Source of the DNA: RGIG7111 sp036839975
GTDB lineage: Bacteria > Bacillota > Clostridia > Peptostreptococcales > Anaerovoracaceae
Length of the DNA stretch: 64,000 bases
Assembly (NCBI GenBank): GCA_036839975.1
Contig: DAISVU010000001.1
Location: 62,001 to 126,000, forward strand
Direction: 5' to 3'
Both the position numbers and the translations under genes were made by a program. Below the pieces are notes generated by a model. It ran no database searches, was not told where the DNA came from, and saw only the letters and a list, made by a program, of their open reading frames with translations. Position 1 is the stretch's first letter. The number at the start of each line of letters is the position of its first letter. This document shows positions 43,243 to 52,175 of this stretch, one piece after another.

Positions 43243-44184
43243 ATGTATATGTTCAATAACAGAATAACCATAGAAAGCAGAGAGATCCTTGAAAGGTATT
43301 TGAACGGTTTCGAGTACGGAACATCGGGCACTTCTTTTTCTGTGATGTACATGTGGCGCGATATCAATAAATTCAGCTGGGATATAATCGGAGAGTACAT
43401 GTGCATGTCGGGAATAAGTCATTTAGAACTGGGACATGGCATAATAGAGCAGTTTCTTTTTCCCCCGCTTACGGCGACAGGCTGGTATGATCCGTCAAAA
43501 CTGAGAGAAACTATATATGCTGCAAGAGAGATATTTGAAAAACATGGTGAGAAATTCAGTATACGATTGCTTCCGGAACATATGATACCTGTAATTGAGG
43601 AAGCTTTGCCCGGCAAAATGATATTTAAAGATGACAGAGCAAATCACGATTATGTATATTTAAAGAAAGATCTCATAGATCTGAAGGGAAGAAAATATCA
43701 CCGGAAGAAGAACCATCTCAACTATTTTCATAACAATTATGAATATGAATACGTTCCGCTTACATCCGGCATGAAGGATGAGGTGATGCGATTCATAAAT
43801 GAATTCAATGCCAGAAAAAACATACCTGAACATGAGATGGATATGCTGCTGCTGGAAATGAAAGCTATGGAGGATGTATTTGAAAATATTGAAAAGGTTG
43901 GATATCTTGCCGGGGCGATCAGGATGAACGACAGGATAGAAGCGCTCAGCGTCGGCGGAAGGCTGGGGGCATGCACGGTGACTGAGCATGTGGAAAAGGC
44001 GAACATCGAATACAGAGGGCTATATCAGGCCATATGCAATGAATTTTGCAAACATCTGCCTGAAGATATAGTTTATATTAACAGAGAAGAGGATATGGAC
44101 CTTCCGAATCTGAGAAAAGCCAAACTTTCATTAAAGCCGGTTACTATGGTCAAAAAGTACGTAGCCTGTTTCAAGCAGGCATAA
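43243..44184 (+). CDS. DUF2156 protein (phosphatidylglycerol lysyltransferase C-terminal-like)
   Basis: A 313-residue soluble protein of the DUF2156 family, with doubled GNAT-like folds. Typical segments are FNNRITIESREILERYL, DLKGRKYHRKKNHLNYF, ALSVGGRLGACTVTEHVEKAN and a terminal INREEDMDLPNLRKAKLSLKP. Related domains in MprF transfer lysine from tRNA to lipid, but this stand-alone form lacks the membrane domain and its role is not known. GGAAGGGAC precedes the ATG. Confidence 0.9.
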   Translation: MYMFNNRITIESREILERYLNGFEYGTSGTSFSVMYMWRDINKFSWDIIGEYMCMSGISHLELGHGIIEQFLFPPLTATGWYDPSKLRETIYAAREIFEKHGEKFSIRLLPEHMIPVIEEALPGKMIFKDDRANHDYVYLKKDLIDLKGRKYHRKKNHLNYFHNNYEYEYVPLTSGMKDEVMRFINEFNARKNIPEHEMDMLLLEMKAMEDVFENIEKVGYLAGAIRMNDRIEALSVGGRLGACTVTEHVEKANIEYRGLYQAICNEFCKHLPEDIVYINREEDMDLPNLRKAKLSLKPVTMVKKYVACFKQA

Positions 44185-44597
44185 AATTTCCGGCAAAAAA
44201 GGCCGGTGGTCGGCGGGAGAAGAAAATTTAAAATCCCGTTAAAAGCTTAACACTTTTTTGACGCTTTCTCTTGTAATTTGAAAAAAATGTGTTAATATGA
44301 AAAACAGGATAGGCTAAGTCATATGATGAATAGGCGAATTCGAATTTTTTGCAGAAAAAACTCCAGTCGTAAGGCTGGAGTTTTGCATTCCGCGACAGGC
44401 ATGTCGTCAATCTGATAAGTACGGAAGCAAAGTGTGCGAGAGGGGCTGCAGGTTAACCCCCGCTCGATTATATTAATACGTTTTCAGCACAATGAAAGCC
44501 GTTTTCATATATATTCAAAATTTGAGTTTATGCAGGCGAAGTGTGTTTGATAAAAGATGTATTTAAAGCAATCCGCTATATTGTGCAGGAGCATGCG
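44185..44597 (+). other. 413-base gene-free region with a possible small RNA
   Basis: No coding frame. A promoter-like TTGTAA (44271-44276), 16 bases, TAATAT (44293-44298) is followed by a strong ten-pair hairpin (AAAACTCCAG with CTGGAGTTTT, 44357-44384) that could end an RNA of about 80 bases. Further on, CGAG-GGGG pairs with CCCC-CTCG (44437-44466). I could not match it to 4.5S RNA, 6S RNA, tmRNA, RNase P or a riboswitch class. It may simply hold the terminators of the two convergent genes. Confidence 0.35.
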
Positions 44598-45821
44598 CTA
44601 TCTGCCGCTTATGTTCTGTGTTTGCAGCTTTAAACTTGCATCTATAACAGCATTTGCCGCGTCAAATTTCGACTGTACCGGAAGTTCACGGGCATCGTCT
44701 GCAGTGATGATGGTTATAATGTTTGTATCAGTGCCGAATCCCGCACCTTCGACGTTTAGATTATTGGCGACGATCATATCAAGATTTTTTGTCTGAAGCT
44801 TTGCCTTGGAATTCTCAAGCATGTTTCTTGTTTCCATGGAAAATCCGCAGAGTATCTGAGTCGGTTTTTTTTTGTTTCCGAGTTCTTTGAGAATATCTTT
44901 TGTGCGCTTCAATCTAAGTGTAAAGGTATCATCTTCGCATGAATCATGTTTTTTTACCTTGTGTTCATGCGTTACAGCTGGTGTAAAGTCTGCAACTGCC
45001 GCAGCTTTAAAGACTATATCGGTATTTGCGAATTCTGCGATGACTGCTTCACACATCTCCTGTGCGGAGAGGACATTTACAACTTTCACGAAAGGAGGAG
45101 GTGTCAGAGTAGTCTTTCCGCTTATCAAGGTGACGTTCGCACCGCGTAGCGCACATGCTTTTGCGAGTGCGTACCCCATTTTGCCGGTTGAGTGATTGCT
45201 TACGAATCGAACGGGGTCTATGGCTTCCTGCGTAGGTCCCGCCGTTACTATGACCTTCTTGCCGGCCAGATCTTTTTCCAATGCTATATGATGGATTATA
45301 TGTTCATACAGCGCTTCGGGCTCAGGCATCTTGCCTTTTCCCGTATCGCCGCAGGCGAGAAGACCTTTAGCCGGTTCGAGCACTATGAATCCTTCATTTT
45401 TAAGCTGTGTAAGATTGCGCCGGGTTACTGTATTTTCATACATATTCGTATTCATTGCAGGCGCGACTATTTTTATGGCCCTTGATGCGAGTACGGTGGT
45501 GGTCAGTATATCATCTGCTATGCCGCATGAAAGTTTCGCTATGACGTTTGCCGTCGCAGGTGCGATCATGATGAGATCCGCTTTTTTTGCAAGAGCGATA
45601 TGCTCCACATCGTGATTGAAATTCCTGTCAAATGTATCAGTGACACATCTCCTGCCGGTCAGTGTTTCAAAGATCATAGGTGATATGAATTTGGTGGCGT
45701 TTTGTGTCATTATAACATCTACGCCGCAGTGCTGTTTGCTAAAGCTGCTTGCGAGGTATGCTGTTTTGTATGATGCTATACTGCCTGTGATGCCGAGTAT
45801 CACATTTTTCCCTGTCAACAT
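44598..45821 (-). CDS. coaBC: Bifunctional phosphopantothenoylcysteine decarboxylase/phosphopantothenate-cysteine ligase
   Basis: A 407-residue fusion. The N-terminal flavoprotein decarboxylase (CoaC) has ITGSIASYKTAYLA, the active-site His in NHDVEHIALAKKADL, and APAMNTNMYEN. The C-terminal ligase (CoaB) has VTAGPTQEAIDPVRFVSNHSTGKMGYALA and AAVADFTP. It performs two steps of coenzyme A synthesis. The gene stands alone on the minus strand. Confidence 0.96.
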   Translation of the reverse strand: MLTGKNVILGITGSIASYKTAYLASSFSKQHCGVDVIMTQNATKFISPMIFETLTGRRCVTDTFDRNFNHDVEHIALAKKADLIMIAPATANVIAKLSCGIADDILTTTVLASRAIKIVAPAMNTNMYENTVTRRNLTQLKNEGFIVLEPAKGLLACGDTGKGKMPEPEALYEHIIHHIALEKDLAGKKVIVTAGPTQEAIDPVRFVSNHSTGKMGYALAKACALRGANVTLISGKTTLTPPPFVKVVNVLSAQEMCEAVIAEFANTDIVFKAAAVADFTPAVTHEHKVKKHDSCEDDTFTLRLKRTKDILKELGNKKKPTQILCGFSMETRNMLENSKAKLQTKNLDMIVANNLNVEGAGFGTDTNIITIITADDARELPVQSKFDAANAVIDASLKLQTQNISGR

Positions 45822-45998
45822 TTCAATTCTCCTAAATTATTTATCTGGTAAGCTCTGATATCGGGACAACGAACATGACTATTTTAATCTTTCAGATGGA
45901 TAAATGCAATGTACTTATATGATTTAGTGTGGAAACTGAATACGGTATCGAGTATAATTAACATATGCTGAGCAAAATCAAAGGAGACGTAATTTGAC

Positions 45999-46382
45999 AT
46001 GAAAATGAGAGATAAATACCCCAGACTGTTTACGATGATGTCAGTCGGATTGCTTTTAATGGTGATAGGCTTGTTTTTTATGCTGATGTCCTGTGTGGGT
46101 TCATTTAATGAAATGGAGTGGGCAAAGACCAATACGCCATTGTTTATAAGTGTAGTGCTTTTCCTGCTTGGTGCAATGCTGTTTTTTACTGCGAGGCAGA
46201 TGTTTAAAACCCGAAAAGCAAAGAATGAACAGGTGGAGCTGCAAGCAAAACTGGATGCGCAAAGACGCGGGAGCGGCAAAAGAAACAAGAGAAACAGAGC
46301 GGTGCTTGAGCAGGAAGAGAGGGAAGCTCGAAAGAAAGCATTGCGTGAAGCCAGTGAGAGAGGGATGAAAAACAAGCTTTGA
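45999..46382 (+). CDS. Small two-helix membrane protein, unknown
   Basis: A 127-residue protein with two membrane helices (about 13-33 and 50-68) and a strongly charged C-terminal cytoplasmic tail rich in Lys, Arg and Glu (about 70-127). No family recognised. AAGGAG stands 13 bases before the ATG, slightly far. It precedes glnS by 64 bases. Confidence 0.7.
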   Translation: MKMRDKYPRLFTMMSVGLLLMVIGLFFMLMSCVGSFNEMEWAKTNTPLFISVVLFLLGAMLFFTARQMFKTRKAKNEQVELQAKLDAQRRGSGKRNKRNRAVLEQEEREARKKALREASERGMKNKL

Positions 46383-46446
46383 CACAGATATGCAAAAGTT
46401 TAAGTGGACATGAAGATTTTTAATGGGTTTACAGGAGGGACGTCAA

Positions 46447-47850
46447 ATGACAAAGAGTGAAGAGAAAAGTGTAAATGAAGAAATAAAAAACTCTAATTTT
46501 ATACATAATATCATAGATAATGACATCGAAGCTGGTAAAAACGGCGGAAAAGTTTATACGAGATTTCCGCCGGAACCAAATGGATATCTGCATATAGGAC
46601 ATGCGAAATCAATATGTCTGAATTTTATGACTGCGCAGAAATACGGTGGCAAATGCAATCTCAGATATGATGACACCAATCCTGTCAAAGAGGATATGGA
46701 ATATATCGACTCGATAGAAGAAGATGTGAAATGGCTCGGGTTCAAATGGGACAAGAAGCTTTGGGCATCTGATTATTTCCAGCAGATGTATGAAGCTGCA
46801 GTCGAGCTGATAAAAAAAGGCAGGGCTTTTGTATGTGACCTTGATGCTGATCAGATCAGGATGTACAGAGGGACGCTTAAGGAGCCGGGAAAGGAAAGCC
46901 CTTACAGGAATCGTTCTGTCGAAGAAAATCTTAAGCTGTTTGAGGCCATGAAAGCAGGCAAGTATAAAGATGGCGAAAAGGTACTCAGAGCAAAGATAGA
47001 TATGGCGTCTCCAAATATAAATATGAGAGATCCCGTAATCTATCGCATAGCACATGCTACGCATCATAACACAGGAGATAAATGGTGCATATATCCCATG
47101 TATGATTTTGCGCACCCGATCGAGGATGCTATCGAAGGTATAACACATTCGATATGCACTTTGGAATTTGAGGATCATAGACCGCTCTACGACTGGGCGC
47201 TGGAGGAGGTCGGCTGGTGGCCTGATCCGCCGCGACAGATAGAATTTGCAAGACTTAACCTCACTAATACAATGATGAGCAAACGGCTGCTCAAAGGACT
47301 CGTGGATGATAGTGTTGTTGAAGAATGGGATGATCCCAGAATGCCTACGGTAGCCGGCATGAGAAGAAGAGGATATACACCTGAAGCTATAAGGGCTTTC
47401 TGTGAACGAATAGGAGTTTCCAAAGCAAACAGTATAGTTGACATAGCATTGCTTGAACATTGTGTGAGAGAGGATTTGCAAAACAAAGTACCTTCAAGAA
47501 ATGTGGTGTTTGATCCCGTAAAGGTGGTTATTACAAATTATCCCGAAGAACAGACTGAAGAGATGGAGATGGAAAATAACAGAAATGTTCCTGAAATGGG
47601 GAAAAGAACGGTTCCGTTCAGCAGGGAGCTTTATGTGGATGGAAACGACTTTATGGAAGTTCCGGCAAAAAAGTACTTCAGGCTTTTTCCGGGCAATGAA
47701 GTCAGATTTAAGGGCGCGTACTTTATTACTTGCAATGAAGTCATAAAAAACGAAGACGGAAGCATAAAAGAACTTCATTGTACATACGATCCGGAGACAA
47801 AGAGCGGTTCGGGCTTTGAAGGCAGAAAAGTAAAAGGCACGATCCATTGA
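46447..47850 (+). CDS. glnS: Glutaminyl-tRNA synthetase, ended early by in-frame UGA
   Basis: 467 residues from ATG 46447 (AGGAGGG upstream; the ATG at 46423 precedes that site). Class I motifs: FPPEPNGYLHIGHAKSI and the MMSKR loop (KMSKS equivalent). The catalytic and first anticodon-binding parts are complete. The frame stops at UGA 47848-47850, at the position of a conserved Trp (KGTIH then UGA then VDAATAV), and stays open to 48123 with the rest of the anticodon-binding beta-barrel. Many Firmicutes make Gln-tRNA through GatCAB, so damage here might be tolerated. The change may be TGG to TGA, or a sequence error. Confidence 0.92.
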   Translation: MTKSEEKSVNEEIKNSNFIHNIIDNDIEAGKNGGKVYTRFPPEPNGYLHIGHAKSICLNFMTAQKYGGKCNLRYDDTNPVKEDMEYIDSIEEDVKWLGFKWDKKLWASDYFQQMYEAAVELIKKGRAFVCDLDADQIRMYRGTLKEPGKESPYRNRSVEENLKLFEAMKAGKYKDGEKVLRAKIDMASPNINMRDPVIYRIAHATHHNTGDKWCIYPMYDFAHPIEDAIEGITHSICTLEFEDHRPLYDWALEEVGWWPDPPRQIEFARLNLTNTMMSKRLLKGLVDDSVVEEWDDPRMPTVAGMRRRGYTPEAIRAFCERIGVSKANSIVDIALLEHCVREDLQNKVPSRNVVFDPVKVVITNYPEEQTEEMEMENNRNVPEMGKRTVPFSRELYVDGNDFMEVPAKKYFRLFPGNEVRFKGAYFITCNEVIKNEDGSIKELHCTYDPETKSGSGFEGRKVKGTIH

Positions 47851-48123
47851 GTCGATGCGGCGACGGCTGTAAAAGTAAAGATAAGACAGTACGGTTATTT
47901 GATGGTATCGAATGAATACGGCGGCAGGGAAGAACTTAATCCCGACTTACTGAAGGAAAGCTATGTATATGCAGAACCTCTTATAACGGAGGCTGCACCG
48001 GGAGAGAGATTTCAATTCTTCAGACATGGATATTACATTGCTGATAGCAAGTTGACCACAGATACTGAGAAGGTGTTTAACCGTATCGTTGATCTGAAAA
48101 GCAGCTTCAAGGTAAAGAAGTAG
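47851..48123 (+). pseudogene. glnS: C-terminal end of GlnRS beyond the in-frame UGA
   Basis: Same frame as glnS, 90 codons, ending at a proper TAG. Segments VSNEYGGREELNPDLLKESYVYAEP and RFQFFRHGYYIADSK are typical of the last part of GlnRS (distal anticodon-binding barrel). An ATG at 47902 has no ribosome site, so it is unlikely to be made as a separate protein. Confidence 0.8.
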
Positions 48124-48138
48124 GAGCATAAAGAAAAA

Positions 48139-49296
48139 ATGGACTATTATAATGCAGCGCTTGAACTTCACGAAAAACACAGGGGCAAGATGGAGACTAA
48201 GGCAAGGGTTAAAGTAAGAACAAATGAGGACCTGTCAACAGCCTATACTCCCGGAGTTGCAGAACCGTGCAGGAAGATAAAGGCTAACAGAGAGGATTTG
48301 TATAAATACACAAACAAGGGGAACACTGTCGCTGTAGTAAGCGACGGTTCTGCCGTGCTGGGACTCGGTAACATAGGTGCGGAAGCATCGGTGCCTGTAA
48401 TGGACGGAAAAGCACTATTGTTTAAAGAATTTGCAGGGATAGATGCGATACCTGTTTGCATAGCGAGCCAGGATGTTGACGAAGTAGTAAGCATAGTCAA
48501 AAACATCTCATCGACATTCGGCGGTATTAATCTGGAGGACATCTCGGCACCTAAATGTTTTGAGATAGAGCATAAGCTCAAAGAAACACTAGATATTCCT
48601 GTATTCCACGATGATCAGCACGGCACTGCAACAGTCGTTTCAGCTGCAGTAATAAACTGCGCGCGTCTTACCGGCCTCGAAATCTCTGCGCTGAAAGTCG
48701 TCATTAACGGCGCCGGCGCTGCGGGCACAGCGATAGCAAGCATGCTTAGGAAAGTGGGTGTGATTGACATGGTTGTATGTGATCGAACGGGAATAGTGAG
48801 TGCGAATAGAGATGACCTGAATCCGGCGAAACGGAAGCTGGCCGAACTGACAGGCGCGGAGAAGACAGGCAGTCTCGCAGAGGCTGTAAAAGGGCGTGAG
48901 CTGTTTATCGGTGTTTCTTCAGCGAATATGCTTACAGAGGATATGATACGTTCAATGGCAGACGAACCGTTTGTATTTGCGATGGCAAATCCCGAACCTG
49001 AGATAATGCCTGAACTTGCAAAGGAAGCCGGAGCCAGGGTTGTGGGAACCGGAAGGTCGGATTATCCCAATCAGATAAACAATGTATTGATATTCCCGGG
49101 AATATTTAGGGGAGCGCTCGATGCCGGAGCCGTCGAAATTACAGATGAGATGAAGATTGCGGCAGCCTATGCGCTGGCATATATGATCGATGACAATGAC
49201 CTGAACGAGGCTTATATTATACCTGAAGCCTTTCATCCGGGTGTGACCGATGCGATCGCCAAAGCGGTGGCGAAAGCATGGCAAGACAGAAAATAA
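48139..49296 (+). CDS. NAD(P)-dependent malic enzyme
   Basis: A 385-residue protein of the short bacterial malic enzyme type. Catalytic-domain segments are DLSTAYTPGVAEPC, NTVAVVSDGSAVLGLGNIG and MDGKALLFKEFAGIDAIP with the active Lys. The dinucleotide site is INGAGAAGTAIASML. It decarboxylates malate to pyruvate. AGGAGC precedes the start. It lies just after glnS and may share its transcript. Confidence 0.95.
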   Translation: MDYYNAALELHEKHRGKMETKARVKVRTNEDLSTAYTPGVAEPCRKIKANREDLYKYTNKGNTVAVVSDGSAVLGLGNIGAEASVPVMDGKALLFKEFAGIDAIPVCIASQDVDEVVSIVKNISSTFGGINLEDISAPKCFEIEHKLKETLDIPVFHDDQHGTATVVSAAVINCARLTGLEISALKVVINGAGAAGTAIASMLRKVGVIDMVVCDRTGIVSANRDDLNPAKRKLAELTGAEKTGSLAEAVKGRELFIGVSSANMLTEDMIRSMADEPFVFAMANPEPEIMPELAKEAGARVVGTGRSDYPNQINNVLIFPGIFRGALDAGAVEITDEMKIAAAYALAYMIDDNDLNEAYIIPEAFHPGVTDAIAKAVAKAWQDRK

Positions 49297-49353
49297 CAGC
49301 TCGTTTGCAAAAGCATATACATATAAATGTTGTAAAACGGCGAATTAATCTAC

Positions 49354-49381
49354 TTGTTTTTATTGTAATCCATGATATAAT
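49354..49381 (+). promoter_or_regulatory. Promoter of the universal stress protein gene
   Basis: TTGTTT (49354-49359), 16 bases, TATAAT (49376-49381), about 58 bases before the start codon. Confidence 0.6.
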
Positions 49382-49438
49382 TCAATCAGGTAAAGGGGAC
49401 GTGAGTTTCCTAAAACGCTAATAATGGAGGTGGCAATT

Positions 49439-49855
49439 ATGAAACTGTTAGTACCGATTGATGGATCTAAGCATTCACTGAAAGCTGTTAATTATGCAGC
49501 AACCATGGCAGAAAAGTTTGGAGACTCCACGATAACGCTCGCATACGTTATCATGTACGAACCTTACTTCATGGACTCACCTGAATTAATAGAAAAGAAC
49601 GGCCAGTCAAAGGCGGAAATGGTTCTTGGAGAAGCGGAAAAAGAAATTGCAAAGTATTCGGGTATAGGAGTTGAAAAAATTGTAGAACACGGAAGCAGTG
49701 CAGGAGACAAAATTATTGACATCGCCGAAGGTGGAAAATATGATACAATCGTCATGGGTTCACAGGGCCTGTCCAATCTTAAGAGATTCCTGCTTGGGTC
49801 AGTATCGACAAGAGTAAGCCAGTATGCGCCTTGTACTGTAGTGCTTGTAAGATAA
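49439..49855 (+). CDS. Universal stress protein (UspA family)
   Basis: 138 residues from ATG 49439, with GGAGGTGG at the correct distance. The ATP-binding type motif is present: MKLLVPIDGSKHS at the start and VMGSQGLSNLKRFLLGSVSTRV near the end (G-2X-G-9X-G-S/T pattern). A single-domain, probably dimeric and ATP-binding protein. It is a one-gene unit with its own promoter and terminator. Confidence 0.95.
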   Translation: MKLLVPIDGSKHSLKAVNYAATMAEKFGDSTITLAYVIMYEPYFMDSPELIEKNGQSKAEMVLGEAEKEIAKYSGIGVEKIVEHGSSAGDKIIDIAEGGKYDTIVMGSQGLSNLKRFLLGSVSTRVSQYAPCTVVLVR

Positions 49856-49880
49856 TGATAAGCTGGTACAGTAAAATCTG

Positions 49881-49910
49881 AGACCGCTCTTTTTGAAGGG
49901 TGGTCTTTTT
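49881..49910 (+). terminator. Terminator of the universal stress protein gene
   Basis: AGACCGCTC (49881-49889) pairs with GGGTGGTCT (49898-49906) with two G-T pairs, followed by a T-run. Confidence 0.75.
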
Positions 49911-49960
49911 CCTTTTTATATATGGGCATGCTGCGGGACGTGGCAGTTACGGGAGAATAA

Positions 49961-50731
49961 ATGACTGATATCACACAATATATACTGAAAATCTCGATAA
50001 TTGTGTGTTTTTGCACGGCAGTCGGCATCCTCGCCGGATGCGGCAGTGTATTTGTGTTCAATAAGATACCCGAAATGTGGCTGATGACGAATCGAACTCC
50101 GGAAAAGACTCCGGACAGCCTTGAGCAGCAAAGACTAAAAAGTTATCCGTGGAAGTGGCTGCTCTCTGCATTTTTTATAATCACATCCATATATGTTTCT
50201 CTTTACAGCATAAAGCTTGCGGTCGCTGTCGTATGCGTGGTGTGGATACTTACGGCGATAGCAGCGGCTGATATAATCTATAAGTATATTCCTGATTTTC
50301 TGATAATGCTGCTTGCGGCGACGGCGGCGGGCTGCGTACCGTTTCATGATACTGTCCGGACTATTATTTCCGGCGCGGGAGTCTTTGGCGGCAGCATGTA
50401 TATACTATTGCTTATAAGAAAATTTGTATCAAAGGGTGATCCCATGTGGGATGAGGTTAAATTCGGTATTATATCGGGAATGACGATAGGATTAAAAGGA
50501 TCATTGATTGTTATGCCTTTTGCAATAACTTCAGCTCTTATTGCGGCAGCGGTCAAGATAAAAAGAGAAAAGGCGCGCACTGCTATGACAGGCACTGAAA
50601 AAAAACGGAGATATTTTCAGAAAAAAGAGGGTAACAATAAAGAATATAGAACATTTGGACATTACATTGCGATATGGAGTATAATTTACATGGTGTTGCT
50701 CTTCGGAAGGCAGTCTATTATAATTGTATAA
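49961..50731 (+). CDS. Divergent prepilin-peptidase-like (A24) membrane protein
   Basis: A 256-residue polytopic protein. The N-terminal helix ending GCGSVFVFNKIPEMW resembles the GSFLNV-type start of PilD. The first aspartyl motif is AAADIIYKYIPDFLI, as expected for A24. The second, normally GGGD(V/I)K, reads MWDEVKFGIISGM: the Gly-rich part is lost but an Asp is kept. The cysteine zinc cluster of the methylase domain is absent. A basic segment (KKRRYFQKKEG) precedes a last membrane helix. It may be an inactive or specialised relative. A second, more normal A24 protein is at 33711. Confidence 0.7.
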   Translation: MTDITQYILKISIIVCFCTAVGILAGCGSVFVFNKIPEMWLMTNRTPEKTPDSLEQQRLKSYPWKWLLSAFFIITSIYVSLYSIKLAVAVVCVVWILTAIAAADIIYKYIPDFLIMLLAATAAGCVPFHDTVRTIISGAGVFGGSMYILLLIRKFVSKGDPMWDEVKFGIISGMTIGLKGSLIVMPFAITSALIAAAVKIKREKARTAMTGTEKKRRYFQKKEGNNKEYRTFGHYIAIWSIIYMVLLFGRQSIIIV

Positions 50732-50755
50732 AATATTTGCGGGGATTGAACCACG

Positions 50756-51523
50756 ATGAAAAACTACTTGCTCACAATAGAATATGATGGGAGTGTTTTC
50801 CACGGCTGGCAGAGACAGCCGGAAAACAATACTGTACAGGGTGCTGTAGAAAACGCGCTTGAAATGCTTTGCGGCAGACATATACAAATCGACGGCACAA
50901 GCCGTACAGATGCGGGCGTGCATGCCCTGCGTCAGCGCGCGAGCTTCAAAGCGGACATCGGAATACCGGCAGAGCGTATTACAAAGGCGCTTAATGACAT
51001 TCTCGCATCAGAGAACAGATGCGGTAAACGTGCGGGGGCTGTGAGGATAATTGATGCACAGGAAGTCTCTATGGACTTTCACGCAAGATACGACGCCAGA
51101 GCGAAGACATATATATACAGAATAAGAAATATGAATAACATCAGTGTTTTTGAGAGGAATCTTTGCTTGTTCGTAAGAGATCAACTTGATCTTGATGCGA
51201 TGAAAACTGCAGCAAAGAAAATAGAAGGCACACATGATTTTGCATGTTTTCAGGCTGCAGGAGGACAGAAACGTTATACGACTGTCCGCACGATAGAGTC
51301 TGCAGATGTTACTGTGAACAATGACGGCATCATTGAGATCATCGTTACAGGAAACGGATTTTTATACAAAATGGTCAGGATAATAGCAGGCACGCTTATA
51401 GAGGTCGGAAGCGGCCGCATGGATGCAGAAGATATAGGAGATATAATAAGGAGCAAAGAAAGGAACAGAGCCGGACATACAGCACCGCCGCAGGGACTGT
51501 TCCTTGCCGATATATATTATTGA
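50756..51523 (+). CDS. truA: tRNA pseudouridine38-40 synthase TruA
   Basis: A 255-residue enzyme with the catalytic Asp in GTSRTDAGVHAL, the QRASFKADI segment, ARAKTYIYRI and a GNGFLYKMVRIIAGTL C-terminal motif. It modifies the anticodon stem-loop of many tRNAs. Start ATG 50756 is preceded by a weak GGGGATTG. It ends in tandem TGA TGA. Confidence 0.96.
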   Translation: MKNYLLTIEYDGSVFHGWQRQPENNTVQGAVENALEMLCGRHIQIDGTSRTDAGVHALRQRASFKADIGIPAERITKALNDILASENRCGKRAGAVRIIDAQEVSMDFHARYDARAKTYIYRIRNMNNISVFERNLCLFVRDQLDLDAMKTAAKKIEGTHDFACFQAAGGQKRYTTVRTIESADVTVNNDGIIEIIVTGNGFLYKMVRIIAGTLIEVGSGRMDAEDIGDIIRSKERNRAGHTAPPQGLFLADIYY

Positions 51524-51544
51524 TGAATACTGATAGAGGAGACG

Positions 51545-51997
51545 ATGGAACGATTAAGCTGGGATGAATATTTTATGAAGATGGCAGAACTTGCCGCTAC
51601 GCGTTCAACCTGTCTCAGAAGACAGGTGGGAGCGGTCATCGTGCAGAACAAACATGTCATAGCCACAGGCTACAACGGTGCTCCGAAGGGCATACCTCAC
51701 TGTGCGGAGATAGGCGGATGTATGCGTGAAATGCGCGGTATACCGTCAGGAGAAAGGCATGAACTCTGCAGGGCTCTGCATGCCGAGCAGAATGCCATCA
51801 TACAGGCTGCAACGCTTGCGCAAAGTATAGACGGTGCAACGATGTACATTACGAACCAACCATGCATCATATGTGCAAAGATGATCATAAATGCCGGTAT
51901 CAGCAGGATCGTGGTAAGAGAAGGTTACCCTGATGAGCTTGCTGTCGAGATGCTTGCGGAAGCAGGGCTTAAGATAGTAATGCTGGAAGATGTATGA
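51545..51997 (+). CDS. dCMP/cytidine deaminase family protein (ComEB-like)
   Basis: A 150-residue zinc enzyme with HAEQNAI and PCIICAKMI, the zinc-binding H-A-E and P-C-x-x-C motifs. The insertion between TGYNGAPKGIPHC and the HAE motif, with GGCMREM, fits deoxycytidylate deaminases, which feed dUMP to thymidylate synthesis. AGAGGAGACG precedes the ATG. The length is normal. Confidence 0.93.
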   Translation: MERLSWDEYFMKMAELAATRSTCLRRQVGAVIVQNKHVIATGYNGAPKGIPHCAEIGGCMREMRGIPSGERHELCRALHAEQNAIIQAATLAQSIDGATMYITNQPCIICAKMIINAGISRIVVREGYPDELAVEMLAEAGLKIVMLEDV

Positions 51998-52119
51998 ACA
52001 TTGTATACTCATAAAAATGTGATCATGTCACTTTCAATTTATATAAATTAGTGATATCATTAAACCGATATATGGATTTTTGTTATTATATGGCAAAAAA
52101 AGAAATGGACCTGCTGTAA

Positions 52120-52156
52120 GCATACTGATATTTGTATGAAAAACGTATCAGCATGC
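52120..52156. repeat. Inverted repeat in the leader of the ATP synthase operon
   Basis: GCATACTGATA (52120-52130) and TATCAGCATGC (52146-52156), complementary with one mismatch and a 15-base loop, 20 bases before the first operon gene. It is not followed by a T-run, so it is more likely a leader hairpin or operator than a terminator. Confidence 0.5.
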
Positions 52157-52175
52157 AGATACGAGAGGAGAAAAA

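Noticed and set aside
44400..44470. Signal recognition particle RNA
   Set aside because: The stretch with GGAAGCAAAG looked similar at first, but the conserved SRP loop sequence GGAAGGAAGCAGCC and its pairing partners are absent.
29205..47850. A recoded genetic code with UGA read as an amino acid
   Set aside because: UGA is the natural end of many genes here (truA, serS, the papain-like protease, the AtpI-like gene overlapping atpB, atpC), so wholesale recoding does not fit; only point mutation, error or rare readthrough remain.
52018..52032. CRP-like site TGTGA-N5-TCACT before the ATP synthase operon
   Set aside because: The spacing is five where six is needed and no regulator gene is near; too weak to call.
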